A stretch of 64,000 bases of DNA, taken from the NCBI RefSeq assembly GCF_010015445.1, contig NC_053126.1, forward strand, positions 9,888,249 through 9,952,248. Reading direction: 5' to 3'. The position numbers were made by a program, and so were the translations under genes. This DNA is from Perca fluviatilis. Taxonomy: Eukaryota; Chordata; Actinopteri; Perciformes; Percidae. Positions 1 through 11,529 of this stretch are shown one piece after another. The notes under the pieces are model-generated. The model ran no database searches, was not told the origin of the DNA, and saw nothing but the letters and a program-made list of their open reading frames with translations. Every line of letters begins with the position of its first letter. Position 1 is the stretch's first letter.

Positions 1-1450
1 GTACTATAACCCTCAAGTGGAATTATTCTTTGATAACAGGGCGTTTCCTTTTAAAGTGAATCCAACATCATGCAATTAGTCTCATATTTGACATTTTGAC
101 AGGCTTTTATTTTGAAACTACACATCAGAATGTCTTGATACTTAATGGGTCACACCAAGGGGTAGTGTACTATAACCCTCAAGTGGAAATAGTCTGTGAT
201 AATGGGGCGCTTCCTTTTAAATTGAATCCAAAATCATATGTTCTATGCCTCATATTTAAGACTTTGACAGGCTTTTATTTTGAAACTATACATCAGAATG
301 TCTTGATACTTACTGGGTCACACTATGGGGTTGTGTACTATAACCCTCAAGTGGAATTATTCTTGATAACAGGGCGCTTCCTTTTAAATTGAATCCAAAA
401 TCAGATCTAATTTGTCTCATATTTCAGACTTTGAGAGGCTTTTTTTGAAACTGTACATCAGAATGTCTTGATACTTAATGGGTCACACCAAGGGGTTGTG
501 TACTACAACCCTCAAGTGGAATTAGTCTGTGGTAACAGGGCGTTTCCTTTTGAAGTGAATCCAAAATCATATCTAATTTGTCTCATATTTGACTTTGACA
601 GGCTTTTATTTTGAAACTGTAAATCAGAATGTTCTGAAACATTGTAGATCACACCTTGAGAAGGTGTCCTCTCCATCTGATGTGAAAGTTGTCTGTGGAA
701 GCTAGGACTTTTATTTTTATAATTTTCTGAATGTGTAGACAAAACCGCGTATATATGAGTTTTGGGGGGTTCTTATTTTGTAAAACAAAATCAGAATGTC
801 CTGAAACATTGTAGTTGACACCTTGAGAAGGTGTCCTCTCCATCTGATGTGAAATTGGTCTGTGGAAGCTAGGACTTTTATTTTTATGATTTTCTGAATG
901 TGTAGACAAAACAGCTAATATATGAGCTTTGGGGGGCTCTTATTTTGGAAAACAACACCAGAATGTCCTGAAACATTGTAGATCACACCTTGAGAAGGTG
1001 TCCTCTCCATCTGAGGTGAAATTGGTCTGTGGAAGCTAGGACTTTTATTTTTATAATTTTCTGAATGTGTAGACAAAACAGCGTATATATGAGTTTTGGG
1101 GGGCTCTTATTTTGGAAAACAACATCAGAATGTCCTGAAACATTGTAGATCACACCTTGAGAAGGTGTCCTATCCATCTGATGTGAAATTGGTCTGTGGT
1201 AACAGGGCGTTTCCTTTTGAAGTGAATCCAAAATCATATCTAATTTGTCTCATATTTGACTTTGACAGGCTTTTATTTTGAAACTGTAAATCAGAATGTC
1301 CTGAAACATTGTAGATCACACCTTGAGAAGGTGTCCTCTCCATCTGATGTGAAATTGGTCTGTGGAAGCTAGGACTTTTATTTTTATAATTTTCTGAATG
1401 TGTAGAAAAAAACAGCGTATATATATGAGTTTTGGGGGGCTCTTATTTTG
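1..1450. repeat. Tandem repeat array, units of about 165-175 bp
   Basis: A head-to-tail array made of two related unit types. One type carries CTTTTATTTTGAAACT and CCTCAAGTGGAA (units starting near 103, 271, 433 and 601, and again near 1267). The other carries CCTTGAGAAGGTGTCC and GTGTAGACAAAAC (near 640, 820, 990, 1160 and 1320). Short open frames in both orientations are by-products of the repetition. The left end is cut by the window. No gene is visible. Confidence 0.85.
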
Positions 1451-2284
1451 GAATTCAGCATATCATGCAATGACAGGTTGTGAGGTGTGCTAAAATCTTT
1501 CTTTCTCTCTTTCTGACAGACAGACAGGCAGGCAGACAGAATAAATGAATGGGAAATTGCCTTCGTCGGAAAATTCCCTGTTTTTAGTTTTGACGGTCTC
1601 ACCGTAATAGCAAGTGTATACGCGCACCGCGAAATATAGGGGTGGCTAGTTTGACCGCTCATTTTGAAGTGGAGGCTGGCTTGACTGCAGTGAATCTGCT
1701 GGGATTTTAAAGCCTGTCCACGACGTTGAACTAGTGGAAGGATAAGGTATCTACATATCTAATGGACTGTGATAAAAAATACCTCTCAAATCGGTTATGT
1801 GGAAATGAAAAAACCTCTATAGTCGGGACTCAATATCATCTCCCGACGTAAACTCTCTGAATTAATACAGCTTTTTCATCAACGGGATCGTCGACAAAAG
1901 GACATGACATGTTTGAGAAAAAAAACATTTTATAGTCTGCCTAACATAAACCAATACGTTTTTCTATTCATGCAGATAACAAACTGCATTAAAATGCGCC
2001 TGATACAGACTGAATGAATGAGGAAATGAGTTTCCCCTCCCTCTGATAGGGAGGAGAATGAGAGAAACTCGAGGTTTTTTTCCCCGTTTCTCTGTCTCCT
2101 CCCTCTCCAGGTTTCTTGAAGAAAACCTGCTCCCGACCAGGTTCGGTTCACAGGCTCAGTTACCATAGTAACTAACTCCGGGGTTAAGTTACCTCTCTTT
2201 CTGGAACGGAAAACCCAGAGTTTCCCTCATCTCAGGGTTAACCAACTCAGAGTTTTCACTAAACCTGCTTTCTGGAACGGGCCT
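1451..2284. other. Intergenic, probably old mobile DNA
   Basis: No gene is seen. A degenerate GACA/GGCA simple repeat lies near 1515-1545. The right part (about 2160-2284) has twice-repeated wording (CTTTCTGGAACGG near 2198 and 2269) of the kind seen in fish interspersed repeats, and it abuts the truncated V1 directly. I infer that this insertion or a deletion removed the 5' half of V1. Confidence 0.4.
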
Positions 2285-2533
2285 CTGGAGAATCCCACAG
2301 ATTGACCTGTACAGCATCTGAATTCAGATTTAGTAGCTACAGGTTGCACTGGATCAGACAGGCTCCTGGAAAAGGACTGGCGTGGATTGCAAGTATCTAC
2401 ATTACTAGCAAATACTCTCAGTCAGTCCAAGGCCAGTTTACCATCTCCAGAGACAACAGCAGAGAGCAGCTGTATCTGCAGATGAACAGTCTGAAGACTG
2501 AAGATTCTGCTGTTTATTATTGTGCTCGAGAGC
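2285..2533 (+). pseudogene. IGHV: V1: 5'-truncated VH pseudogene, group A
   Basis: Homology to group A begins abruptly inside framework 1 (at G-E-S-H-R-L-T-C) and runs intact to the conserved YYCARE. There is no leader exon, splice acceptor or start of framework 1; foreign repeat DNA lies immediately upstream. The FR2 reads [15 protein letters not shown], with the usual E-W changed to A-W. The 3' RSS is complete: heptamer CACAGTG 2534-2540, 23-bp spacer, nonamer ACAAAATCC 2564-2572. It could still be cut by RAG, but it cannot give a secreted chain. Confidence 0.85.
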
Positions 2534-2572
2534 CACAGTGACTGGAGTTGGTTGAGCAGCTGTACAAAATCC

Positions 2573-3165
2573 TACAGTATTCTTACTCGGCTGATGAAGC
2601 CAAATAATGAAGATAATATATGAATGTAATTTATATCATAATTTATACATTTTTAAATATTAAGTTTTTTTTCCCTAAATTTTACATTATGTATAATTAG
2701 ATAATAAATTACCCTTAAATTACCCTTTGTCTCTTTATTATATTACTTCCTGCTTTCCTGAGAAATATTATGACTCCACATTAAACACACAAAAACACAA
2801 TAAAGATCACTTGTTGGTAAAAGTGCCAAAAACGTCACAACGATCTGGTTGCTTAAATGAAACTACTTCAACTCCTGCAGTAAGAAACATTTCTTGTCTT
2901 TCCTCATCCTCCCTGGGCTGATAAACTCTGCACTGTCTCACATGACTAATGTCCTCAGGTCAAGTCATTCAAAATGAGACAACACAGACATTTGAGTATG
3001 ATTGTTGTATGACTGGCTTTTAACAATTCTGAATTAAAACAATTAAAAATCATGCTGTGTGATATTTGATATATGATATATTATTATTATTTCTGACATA
3101 ACTACACACATATGAAGATAAAACGTGTTTTTTACTTTAACTTGTAAATGGATGAACTACAACAG
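2573..3165. other. Intergenic spacer, V1 to LTR-like insert
   Basis: AT-rich spacer with no gene. The first part matches the DNA downstream of V3 (5383-5740). The part from about 2996 starts a block that is repeated at 12216-13210. Confidence 0.6.
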
Positions 3166-3500
3166 TGTAACGCGAGGGTTCGGTATGTGGTAGTGGACCA
3201 CTCTTTATGAGAATAAACGGCAGGATGGAGACGGATAACTTTCTCAAGCAGTACTTTACTGAACACTACCAAGACCGTCTTTGACACTACCCACAACAAC
3301 AACACGACCTTTCACATGACCCCACTAACCAATCAGAAGCGAGAACTTAGCCTGAGGTAAACGTGATGGAATCAGACAGGCTGATTCAACAGAATTAACT
3401 GTGTTAAATATGTAAATATGTAACTAATAATTGTGTAATATATTAAATTCTGTGCCTTACAACTTTCAAATATGAATTAAATCCACTTCTAAACCTTACA
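3166..3500. mobile_element. Short LTR-like insertion (TGT...ACA)
   Basis: A 335-bp segment begins TGTAACGCG and ends CCTTACA. It is absent from the paralogous sequence at 12371-12390 (GAACTACAATAG reads straight through there). Flanks are ACAG (3162-3165) and ATAG (3501-3504), consistent with a 4-bp target duplication with one later change. There is an AATAAA near 3212. No coding region. I infer a small solo LTR; other short inserts are possible. Confidence 0.5.
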
Positions 3501-3718
3501 ATAGTTTTAATCTTTTGTTAAAGGATTTAGTTTTTTGCTAAAAGGCTCCAACTTTCTCTGTATGTCTGTTTCTTTAAACATCTGCAAACACTGAAACCAT
3601 TAAGTCTTATTAAAAACTGTAAAATATATTACTATACACATGATTCTGGCTGCTGTCAATGTATTTATGTTTGCAGCAAATACATTCAGTAACCATATAT
3701 GTGAAAAAATAAATGCAG

Positions 3719-3860
3719 GTAGCAGCTACTACACAGCTTGGATCAGACAGCATGCAGGGAAAGGACTGGAGTGATTGTACATGGTGGTGTTACATCCACC
3801 AAACTACAAAGATTCACTGAAGAACAAGTTCAGTATCGAATTAAGACTCTCCCAGTGACT
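3719..3860 (+). pseudogene. IGHV: V2: internal VH fragment, group B
   Basis: This is a remnant of CDR1-FR2-CDR2-FR3. It reads through SSYYTAWIRQ, then E-W is replaced by a TGA stop (GGAGTGATTG). FR1, the leader, the end of FR3 and the heptamer are all missing, but the distal RSS nonamer ACAAAAACC survives at 3876-3884. An almost identical remnant (V8) sits in the duplicated block near 12640. Confidence 0.8.
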
Positions 3861-3884
3861 CATCAGTAGACCTGAACAAAAACC

Positions 3885-4815
3885 CCTCAGAGCCTGAACA
3901 CTTGTAACATGAAGCCACCAGAGGAGGAGCCCTCAGACCACTAATGGTTTCAACACCAGCTAATCTAAATCAATCTAAAATGTGTTTGTCAGAGAACCAA
4001 TTCCCACAATTCCACCACTACCCCGAGTCTTGTCAAGAGAACCATCTGGAAGGGCTTTGAAACTGAACTTGCCATTCAAAACTCTTTTCTTTATCCATTT
4101 CTGTTCAAGGCTTGTTTCTGCTAGCCACACACAACATTACTGTGCATCACTTCCTGGTTTCCCAAAACTATATTAACTTATATAACTTATATTATATTAT
4201 AAAACTATAATACGCGTGCAGTAATCTTATGTCAAAACAACTAGTGGCATAAAAAGCATTTGCATTAACTTTGAAAGCCCTAGTGGAGGTTTCAATCACT
4301 GATACGTCATCTGTACTCCTACAAGATAGACTGAATTAGACTTTTAGAAAGTGTTTAACATTAACCTTATTTAAGTAATTATAAATGATTGCAGCTGAAT
4401 TGTCTTCAGAAGTTGAATTTTTTACGCTGAATTTTACTAGTTTAAAAAGTGTGATCTAATAATATTGTACATAAGCTTTATTCACAAAGAAAACAGCAAT
4501 TTTGTCAAGAATAACTTTAGGAAACAAGATGTTGTTTACTTATCTCAAGTCAACAAGGTGATTTACCTACTACATAAACTTAAGCCAATTTTTTGAATGA
4601 TAATTTTATTATTATTCCACTATTTGTACTTTGCATTTGACAAACCTGATAGTAAATAAACACATGCAAATGTTACAAAGTGACTTACAGTAACAAAAAA
4701 TAAGGATTAGGTAACATCAGGTTAAAAATGTGAAACAAAGTCAAAATGGTAAGAGATAAGGTGAGGTGATTTGAAAACACATAATACACTTAGGATAAAG
4801 CAAAAAAAGGAGGAG
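3885..4815. other. Intergenic spacer upstream of V3
   Basis: No gene. Up to about 4400 it parallels 12795-13210; the remainder is AT-rich and leads into the V3 promoter. Confidence 0.5.
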
Positions 4816-4818
4816 TCA

Positions 4819-4826
4819 ATGCAAAA
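4819..4826 (+). promoter_or_regulatory. V3 octamer-like promoter element
   Basis: ATGCAAAA, one base from the Ig octamer ATGCAAAT, about 75 bp before the V3 start codon. The block from here to the start codon is nearly identical in front of V3, V9, V11, V15, V16, V18, V23, V24, V31, V36 and V38, and every copy has this A at position 8. Confidence 0.6.
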
Positions 4827-4897
4827 CTCAGATATCTTCACCTCTACTTATCTGAGTGCAGAGAGGAGGACAGAGAACAGTGGACACACAGTTTAAC

Positions 4898-5343
4898 ATG
4901 ATGGACTATAGGACAGGACTGCTGCTTTTAACTCTCTGCTGGGCAGGTGAAGATTTTCACTGATAGTTATTAAACATAGTTCTGAATTATGTAACAACAA
5001 AATTGATGTGGTGTTTTCTTGTTTATCTTGACAGGTGTTGATGGTCAGACGCTGACAGAATCTGAACCAGCGATTAAAAGACCTGGAGAATCTCACAGAT
5101 TGACCTGTACAGCATCTGGGTTTACATTCAGTAGCTACGAGATGGCCTGGATCAGACAGGCTCCTGGAAAAGGACTGGAGTGGGTTGCTACTATCAGTCA
5201 GCCTACTGGTAGCAGCATCTACTACTCTCAGTCAGTCCAAGGCCGATTTACCGTCTCCAGAGACAACAGCAGAGAGCAGCTGTATCTGCAGATGAACAGT
5301 CTGAAGACTGAAGATTCTGCTGTTTATTATTGTGCTCGAGAGC
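4898..5343 (+). CDS. IGHV: V3: intact VH segment, group A
   Basis: Leader exon 4898-4946 ([17 protein letters not shown], hydrophobic signal peptide; a second ATG follows at once), GT-AG intron, V exon 5035-5343. FR1 is [24 protein letters not shown]1 region [10 protein letters not shown]2 [14 protein letters not shown], a fairly long CDR2 (SQPTGSS), FR3 with [16 protein letters not shown], ending YYCARE. Both intradomain cysteines and the FR2 tryptophan are present and there are no stops. RSS: CACAGTG 5344-5350, 23-bp spacer, ACAAAATCC 5374-5382. Looks functional. Confidence 0.92.
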
Positions 5344-5382
5344 CACAGTGACTGGATTTGGTTGAGCAGCTGTACAAAATCC

Positions 5383-6047
5383 TACAGTATTCTTACTGGG
5401 CTGATGAAGCCAAATAATGAAGATGATATATGAATGTATTATTTATATCATATATTTTATATCATATATTTTTTATAATACTACTTTTTTCTAAGTTTTT
5501 TTCCCTAAATTTTACATTATGTATCATTTTTAGATAATAAATTACCCTTTGTCTCTTCATTATTTAATGTCCTGCTTTCCTGAGAAATATTATTACTCAA
5601 CATTAAACACACAAAAACACAATAAAGATCACTTGTTGGCAAAAGTGCCAAAAACATCACAACGATCTGCTTGCTTAAATGAAACTACTTCAACTCCTGC
5701 AGTAAGAAAGATTTCTTGTCTTTCCTCAGATCCCGTTCTTATAGATATATTCTTAGAAAAAAATACAATGTTTTAGCATTTGTTGTTTTTAATAAAATCA
5801 TGAAAATGTACCCTGAAAAATATAGACATTATTAACCACCAACAATAATCATTATATACATTAAAAAAATATCTTACCTTAATTTCAATTTATTGAATTT
5901 ATTTAAAGGATAGCCCCTTGATATGTATATCATTTATAGAGGGGGTCCTATCCTCGTACGTGAGATATACTGTATGTGTGTATGTGTTTTTTGTGTTATG
6001 GTTGTCTAAGCTACTGGATGCCTAAAATTTCCCTTGGGATGAATAAA
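5383..6047. other. Intergenic spacer with preserved TTTAAA site
   Basis: No gene. The first part parallels 2573-2890. At 5902-5907 is a TTTAAA that is the unoccupied version of the site used by the transposon at 39254-41225. Confidence 0.5.
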
Positions 6048-6048
6048 G

Positions 6049-6146
<98 letters not shown>

Positions 6147-6147
6147 A
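6048..6147. repeat. (CTAT)n microsatellite
   Basis: About 100 bp of CTAT repeats with one ATCT phase break near 6114. The long Y-L-S-I open frame across it is a repeat artefact. Confidence 0.95.
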
Positions 6148-7040
6148 TCACTTCCTTACAAAACAGCCAAAGACAGCAAAACAATCCTTGTCCCGTTATG
6201 AATAAAATAAATACTACACATTTCAGCCATGTGGCATCTAAAGCAGGTATGACAAATAATGTTACATTATCTTTCATAAAAACCCTAGAATGCTTCAGTC
6301 TCAAGTTTCTCTGTCCTCTATATGGAAACACTCAGTTATGCTTATCTCTTTGATTTTGACTGACTGCCACTCAAAACTAAAATTTTATACTCAGACCCTT
6401 TGAGAGCTTGCTTCACCCCAACAAAAATAGAACATTTAGGTGCTGGATCAGAAGTGACTGATTCTTCATGTATTCATTTAGTTGTACAGTTCAAATCAAT
6501 TTCAATATAAACAGCTAGAAGACTGAAGGAGCTGCTGTTAATTCTTGTGTATGTAAGCCATTGTGTTGGAAGCTGAATGGATACTGTAGTAATACTGCAA
6601 TAAGGCAAACTTTTACTTCCTTGGCTCTTGGAGGAAAAACTATGTATTCCTTTGTCACATTGTTTTCTCTATTAGCAGTAATCCACCTCACTGAGGTGAA
6701 CAATAACTTTTTAAATGAACATCTTGACTGACTGACATTACAGCTTGAACTGTATACATTGAACTACACACCACACAATCTTACCCTCTTAGAAATGCAC
6801 ACAGTTGAAAAACTGTCCAAACACACTGAAAATAAGAGAAACAATGAACATCTTTATGTATCTCACTCTGTTTTGAAAACCTCTCTCTCTCTCTCCCTCC
6901 CTCTCTCTCTCTCTCTCTCTCTCAGAGTCCAGCACTCCTCTTTTCTGACAGAAAACTGTATCTCCTACTGCTAAAATGTAAATCCACATACTGATGTATA
7001 ATCCCCACCCATTCTGTCAACACAATATATAATCCCATAA
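6148..7040. other. Duplicated intergenic block before group D V
   Basis: No gene. This block recurs at 41232-42890 (with a LINE insertion) and at 48900-49790, each time just before a group D V. It contains a (CT)n tract at about 6882-6923. Confidence 0.7.
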
Positions 7041-7077
7041 CAGCCTCTGCAGGTGCAGACTGAGTCAAGTTCCCACC

Positions 7078-7505
7078 ATGACAGTTGTACAGAGTGTCCT
7101 CCTCTTGGCTCTCATTTCAGGTGAGTGAAGTCGGTGTTGAGCGAAGGAGGAGAAAAGGAGCTTTGGATGTCGGCTGGCTCCCTGTAATCTAAACTCTGTC
7201 TCTTCCAGCTGCTCAGGGCCAGTCCCTCACCTCCTCAGAGCCAGTGGTGAGCAGAGCTGGACAACAAGTCACTCTGTCCTGTAAGGTGGACGGACTGTCT
7301 CTAGCTTGGCTGCACTGGATTCGTCAGAAACCAGGGAAAGGACTGGAATGGATCGGACGCATCGATAGCGGAACTGGCACAATATTTGCCCAAAGTGTCC
7401 AAGGCCAGTTTTCCATCACCAAAGACACTTCCCAAAATCTTGTGCATTTAGAGGTTAAGAGTCTGAAACAAGAAGACTCTGCAGTTTATTATTGTGCACG
7501 AGAGC
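7078..7505 (+). CDS. IGHV: V4: intact VH segment, group D
   Basis: Leader exon 7078-7120 (MTVVQSVLLLALIS), short intron, V exon 7209-7505. FR1 GQSLTSSEPVVSRAGQQVTL, CDR1 DGLSLAWL, FR2 WIRQKPGKGLEWIG, FR3 [19 protein letters not shown], ending YYCARE. No stops, and canonical Cys/Trp are present. A TATA-like ATATATAAT lies near 7024 and ATGTAAAT at 6976-6983. RSS: CACAGTG 7506-7512, a 22-bp spacer, and nonamer ACAACAACT 7535-7543, which departs from the ACAAAAACC consensus. Probably functional; the weak nonamer may lower usage. Paralogues V25 and V32 are broken. Confidence 0.9.
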
Positions 7506-7543
7506 CACAGTGACACACAACACTACTAAGCTGTACAACAACT

Positions 7544-7975
7544 GAATAACACTGATCTCTGTGTGAGAAGCACTGAAGCATGTCAGGGCTGTGAAAACAC
7601 ATGTTCCACTGAATGATCGACAATTTATAATGAAAGATATGTCATCAATAAAAACTGTATTTGTCAGCATGTTGGGACAGTTTATCATGACTCAGAGCCT
7701 ACATTTGAAAAATATTATTGGAATTAGAAAATAAATTCAATATATTATAATATATATAAGCTCTTTCCTAAAAATATAGCTCTACAGTGATGCAAACCAT
7801 CAAAAGTCCTGCAAAAATGCCCAGCACCCATGTGACTCAACCATACATTTTACATGACATCATTAATTTGTGAGTACATTTAACATAAGTCTTACAGATA
7901 ATCCTTAATTTTTTTTAATTTTTTTGGTTATATGATAAAACACTACAAAAAAGGAACCACTCCCTCCCATGATAT
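7544..7975. other. Intergenic spacer V4 to V5
   Basis: AT-rich, no gene; nearly identical to 50299-50720 downstream of V32. Confidence 0.6.
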
Positions 7976-7979
7976 CCTA

Positions 7980-7987
7980 ATGCAAAT
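7980..7987 (+). promoter_or_regulatory. V5 octamer
   Basis: Exact ATGCAAAT about 82 bp before the V5 start codon. Confidence 0.7.
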
Positions 7988-8255
7988 CTTGAGTCTGTGC
8001 AGTGTACTTCTGTCCTGCTGACTGCTGTACTTTGTGTGGAGCATCAGATGTCACATCTCCAGCCTCAGGATGATGAACACACTCACTCTTCTGCTGGTTG
8101 CTCTCTCTCTGCCCTGTGAGTTCTCCTGCTTCTTGCTGTGTTATCTTTTCTCAGACAACATGGACTGATGGTCAGTCAGTGACACCAGAAAACATCCCAG
8201 ATGATTAATTTCTTCCGTGTTTCCTCTCTCCCTTTTATTTCATCAGGTTGTACAG

Positions 8256-8669
8256 TGTAGGATTCACGTAGGGTACAGATTTGATCATTGGCAAATTATC
8301 AAATATGTTTTATCAATATTAATAAAGTTATGAGTAACACTATCAAATCGACAAACAATCAAAAGCGCGCACCACCCTGCAAGTCAGGGACCAATAATCA
8401 AACTGTGGAACAGTCTCATTTCTGTAAAAATCCTTTAAAAGGAATTAAAGGAAGAAGGTGATTTGGAGGCGGACCCGTTCAACCAGCAATTATCAAAAAC
8501 AAATACACAAATAATCACCAGCAACTGCTAATTAAGTATAATCGAATTTATTAACGTCACTATTATCAGTAGCCAATCAATAATCCTTCAATAATAAAAC
8601 GTATATACCTTTTTCAGTATCACAACCCAAAACAAAGAAAAAAACAAAACAGCATGTGTTGTGGACACA

Positions 8670-8747
<78 letters not shown>

Positions 8748-9934
8748 GTGAGTGAGAGAGTGAAAGAGGAGGGCGGTGTCGAAGTGTAGTTCTAACACAA
8801 AACAACAACCCCCAAAATGGCTACTCCTGTGAGCTGCACAAAACTATTCAGCCTCAAGAGGGCGATAGTGGTGCTGGGTGCACGAGGAGGGGGTTGGACA
8901 GGAGCCGAGGGGGTTGCTAGGCAACCCCAGGTGGGTAAGCTTGCAGCGGTAGCTACCTAGCTAGCTTGCTTGTCCGTGTGTGTGTTAGTAAAAGGAACAG
9001 AATAAAGGAGGAAAACAAAAGAGACACTCTGATCTTAGTTATTGATAACGGCCAGCTCAGTGGCTAACAGCTGATTTCCGCGATTGTCTCGCAGACAGTA
9101 ACTAAACTCCGTGAAAGGAGTGGTTTAGCAGGCAGCGCTTACGGTTTTAACCAGCTACTTAACACAACAAAATCAAACAGTATAGTGATCAATTTATACA
9201 TTCACTGAAAACAGATTAATAATCGAGTAGACCAGTACATAATTAAAATCACAGATCACATTACTGGAAAAAAGTGGTAGCGAACCCTTTGCTCATTAAT
9301 AAACACACTACTTATCTCTGCCCAGACGTCAGCCTTTTTACGGTGTGTTCAGTCCGTTTGTTCCTGTCCATAGGTTTCCACAGAAATGAAACAGAACGGG
9401 TCCTTGGCGCTCGTCAGCGGCCACGGAGAAACTTCCCTCCAAAAAGGCAGCAAGGGGGAAAGTTTGGTCGACTTTGAGAAGGAAAACGTCGTTTCCTTCT
9501 CACTGCAGTTATGAAAAACACTGGTGCGTTTTTCATAGGATCCTCCGAAATTAAATCCACTTTCTCCAGAAAATGGAAGTTCAGCACAAGCGCTTGCGTG
9601 CCTCCTGTCAGCAACGTGAGTTGCAAGTGAAGACAACAGGATTTTGGGTGATCAGGCTTATTTATAGGTCAAGACTCCATGCTGTGTTTATGGTCCCGCT
9701 GACCCAATAGGAAGACTCGAAACTCTCGAAAGTGTCGAGACTACAATCTTGTAGTTCTTTGACTTCCTGCCAGTTGTGAGGCTTGTCCCTTCTGGCTGGG
9801 ACTTTAGCATAGAGGTGTTAATTAACCAGGCTTTGGGGTTTACATACAGGCCACGATTCCTTTGTCTCTCTGGTCAGCTCAATCTGAGGCCTTTTTGGTT
9901 AAATCAGGTTTAACCAGCTTCTTGGTCCCCAACA
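8256..9934. mobile_element. LTR-like insertion inside V5 (solo LTR candidate)
   Basis: The 1679-bp segment begins TGTAGGATTC and ends CCCCAACA (TGT...ACA ends typical of retroviral or Gypsy LTRs). It is flanked by a perfect 4-bp direct repeat ACAG (8252-8255 and 9935-9938). V33 shows the uninterrupted target (TTGTACAGGTCAG at about 50996). No gag, pol or env frame is visible. A TATA-like TTATTTATAGG lies near 9657 and AATAAA motifs near 8998 and 9296. A (GT)n tract is at 8672-8746. Confidence 0.75.
8672..8746. repeat. (GT)n microsatellite
   Basis: About 75 bp of alternating GT within the LTR-like insertion. Confidence 0.95.
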
Positions 9935-10280
9935 ACAGGTCAGAGTATGGAGTCCATTCCTTCCAGTTCAGTAGTGAAAAAGCCTGGGGAGACTCTCAGT
10001 CTCTCCTGCAGGGGATCTGGCTTCACATTTAGCTGCTGTGTTATGAGCTGGATCAGACAACCTGCAGGAGAAGGAATGGAATGGATAGGGAGCGGCTTCT
10101 CTACTGCAAGCAGAAACACTTATGCCAGCAGTGTGCAGGGCCGTGTAGAAATCAGTAGAGATGACAGCAACAGCATGGTGTATTTGAGACTGTCCACTAA
10201 AGCGCCAGAGGACTCTGCTGTGTATTACTGTGCCAGAGAAACACACTGGTTAGAGGAAGCAGAGGAAGCTGGCAAAAATC

Positions 10281-10920
10281 TCAGACAAATTATTTTCCAA
10301 AGAACCAACAGATGGCAGTAGAAGATAAGACGTCAGGATGATACTAAGTAGAATATGACAGTGGCTCTAAACACACACAAACAAATTCATGACCACAATG
10401 GAAGCAACAGCTGATGTCGTGGTTTGTGACTTCCTGTTTTTTAGTGTTGCATTTGACATTGGCTTTTCCAAAGAAAAAATGGTAATAAGGTTACTTTTTT
10501 TGATTTTGAACAGCAGGTTTGTTTGTTTGTTTGTTTATTTATTTGATTAGGACAATGCACATTAATGAACATTTCTGTAAATGCGCCAGTGTTAGCCAGT
10601 CGGCTAATTTTCAACTGTAGTCCTAGTTGCCTGGCATGCATGTCTTTATGGTGGGAAGAAACCGGAGCACCCGGAGGAAACCCACGCAAGCACGGGGAGA
10701 ACATGCAAAGGTGTTGAGAATATATTTGGACATTTATGTATGATATATCCAGTATATGGACGGCCATCAAATGCTGCTGAGCATAGTATATAAATACTTC
10801 TAATTAGAGTATAAATAAATGTATCTTCATTATTGAGAAAATCAATCGTATGATCATATAATGAAAGAATTATATAAATCATATTTTCCAGAGATATGTT
10901 GAGTTTCTGTTTGAGGAGGA
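10281..10920. other. Intergenic with LINE 3' end fragment and other repeat
   Basis: No gene. At about 10515-10625 is a sequence related to the minus-strand LINE tail at 51500-51640 (TTTATTTGATTAGGACAATG here, TTTATTTAGATAGGGACAGT there). Next to it, at about 10645-10710, is a common fish repeat wording (GAAACCGGAGCACCCGGAGG). The paralogous stretch after V27 (44947-45170) lacks both. Confidence 0.6.
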
Positions 10921-10927
10921 GGAGTCA

Positions 10928-10935
10928 ATGCAAAT
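10928..10935 (+). promoter_or_regulatory. V6 octamer
   Basis: Exact ATGCAAAT, 104 bp before the V6 start codon; the paralogue V28 has the same at 45381-45388. Confidence 0.65.
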
Positions 10936-11038
10936 CTCTGACCTCTTCCATCTCTACATATGTGTTGCAGAGTGAAGGACAGACACTAAATCACTGACAT
11001 ACACACTGTAGACTGGACAGAGACAACTGGCTTTAACA

Positions 11039-11490
11039 ATGATCAGACCTGATTATTTGGTTGTTTTTCTCATCCTGTCATTTAACTGGTCAGGTAAGAA
11101 CAATAGATGTTTTTCTGAGAAACTTCCTGGTACATAGACAACATGGCTGCATTACAGAAACTAATGAGCTGTTTAAATGTCTGTAGGTACTGAGGGTCAA
11201 ACACTGACTGAGTCTGAACCAGTGGTTAAAAGACCTGGAGAATCCCACACAGACCGCTGCACCATATTCTGGGTTTGGTGGGGATTATACTAATGCTTGG
11301 ATCAGACAGGCTGCTGGAAAAGGACTGGAATGGATCGCTCGCATCAGCAGTGCTAGTAGCAACATCTACTACTCTCAGTCAGTTCAAGGCCGGTTTACCA
11401 TCTCCAGAGAAAACAGCAGACAGCAGGTGTATCTGCAGATGAACAGTCTGAAGACTGAAGATTCTGCTGTTTAATATTGTGCTTGAGACC
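11039..11490 (+). pseudogene. IGHV: V6: frameshifted VH pseudogene, group A3
   Basis: Leader 11039-11093 ([19 protein letters not shown]) and V exon from 11187. FR1 starts [20 protein letters not shown], then an extra base relative to V28 in the first-cysteine region shifts the frame. A second lesion changes the YYC motif to a TAA stop (GTTTAATATTGT near 11470), and the C-A-R codons are followed by TGA. RSS is well preserved: CACAGTG 11491-11497, 23-bp spacer, ACAAAAACC 11521-11529. The spacer and downstream DNA match group C segments, not V28, so the 3' end looks swapped by recombination or gene conversion. Confidence 0.88.
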
Positions 11491-11529
11491 CACAGTGACT
11501 GAAGACAGTGGAGCAGCTGCACAAAAACC

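Larger units (their letters stand above)
8070..10241 (+). pseudogene. IGHV: V5: group E VH split by an LTR-like insertion
   Basis: Leader exon 8070-8115 (MMNTLTLLLVALSLP) is intact. The V exon starts at 8247 but is interrupted after nine bases by a 1679-bp insertion (8256-9934). It resumes at 9935 with an otherwise open V ([19 protein letters not shown]1 FTFSCCVM, FR2 [20 protein letters not shown]). Near the FR3 end S-T-K-A-P replaces S-N-L-K-P of its paralogues. RSS: CACACTG 10242-10248, 23-bp spacer, GCAAAAATC 10272-10280. Without the insertion the reading frame would be continuous, so this is a young inactivation. Confidence 0.9.

Noticed and set aside
96..1662. Several small open frames in both orientations in the left 1.6 kb
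   Set aside because: They repeat the same wording because the DNA is a tandem array; no start context, domain or splice structure supports a gene. It also lacks the short identical repeats and unique spacers of a CRISPR array.
5976..6353. Open frame with a long Y-L-S-I repeat
   Set aside because: Translation of the (CTAT)n microsatellite.
8577..8808. T-H repeat open frames on the minus strand
   Set aside because: Translation of the (GT)n microsatellite.
9349..9636. Overlapping open frames inside the insertion in V5
   Set aside because: No recognisable retroviral or other domain; treated as non-coding LTR-like sequence.
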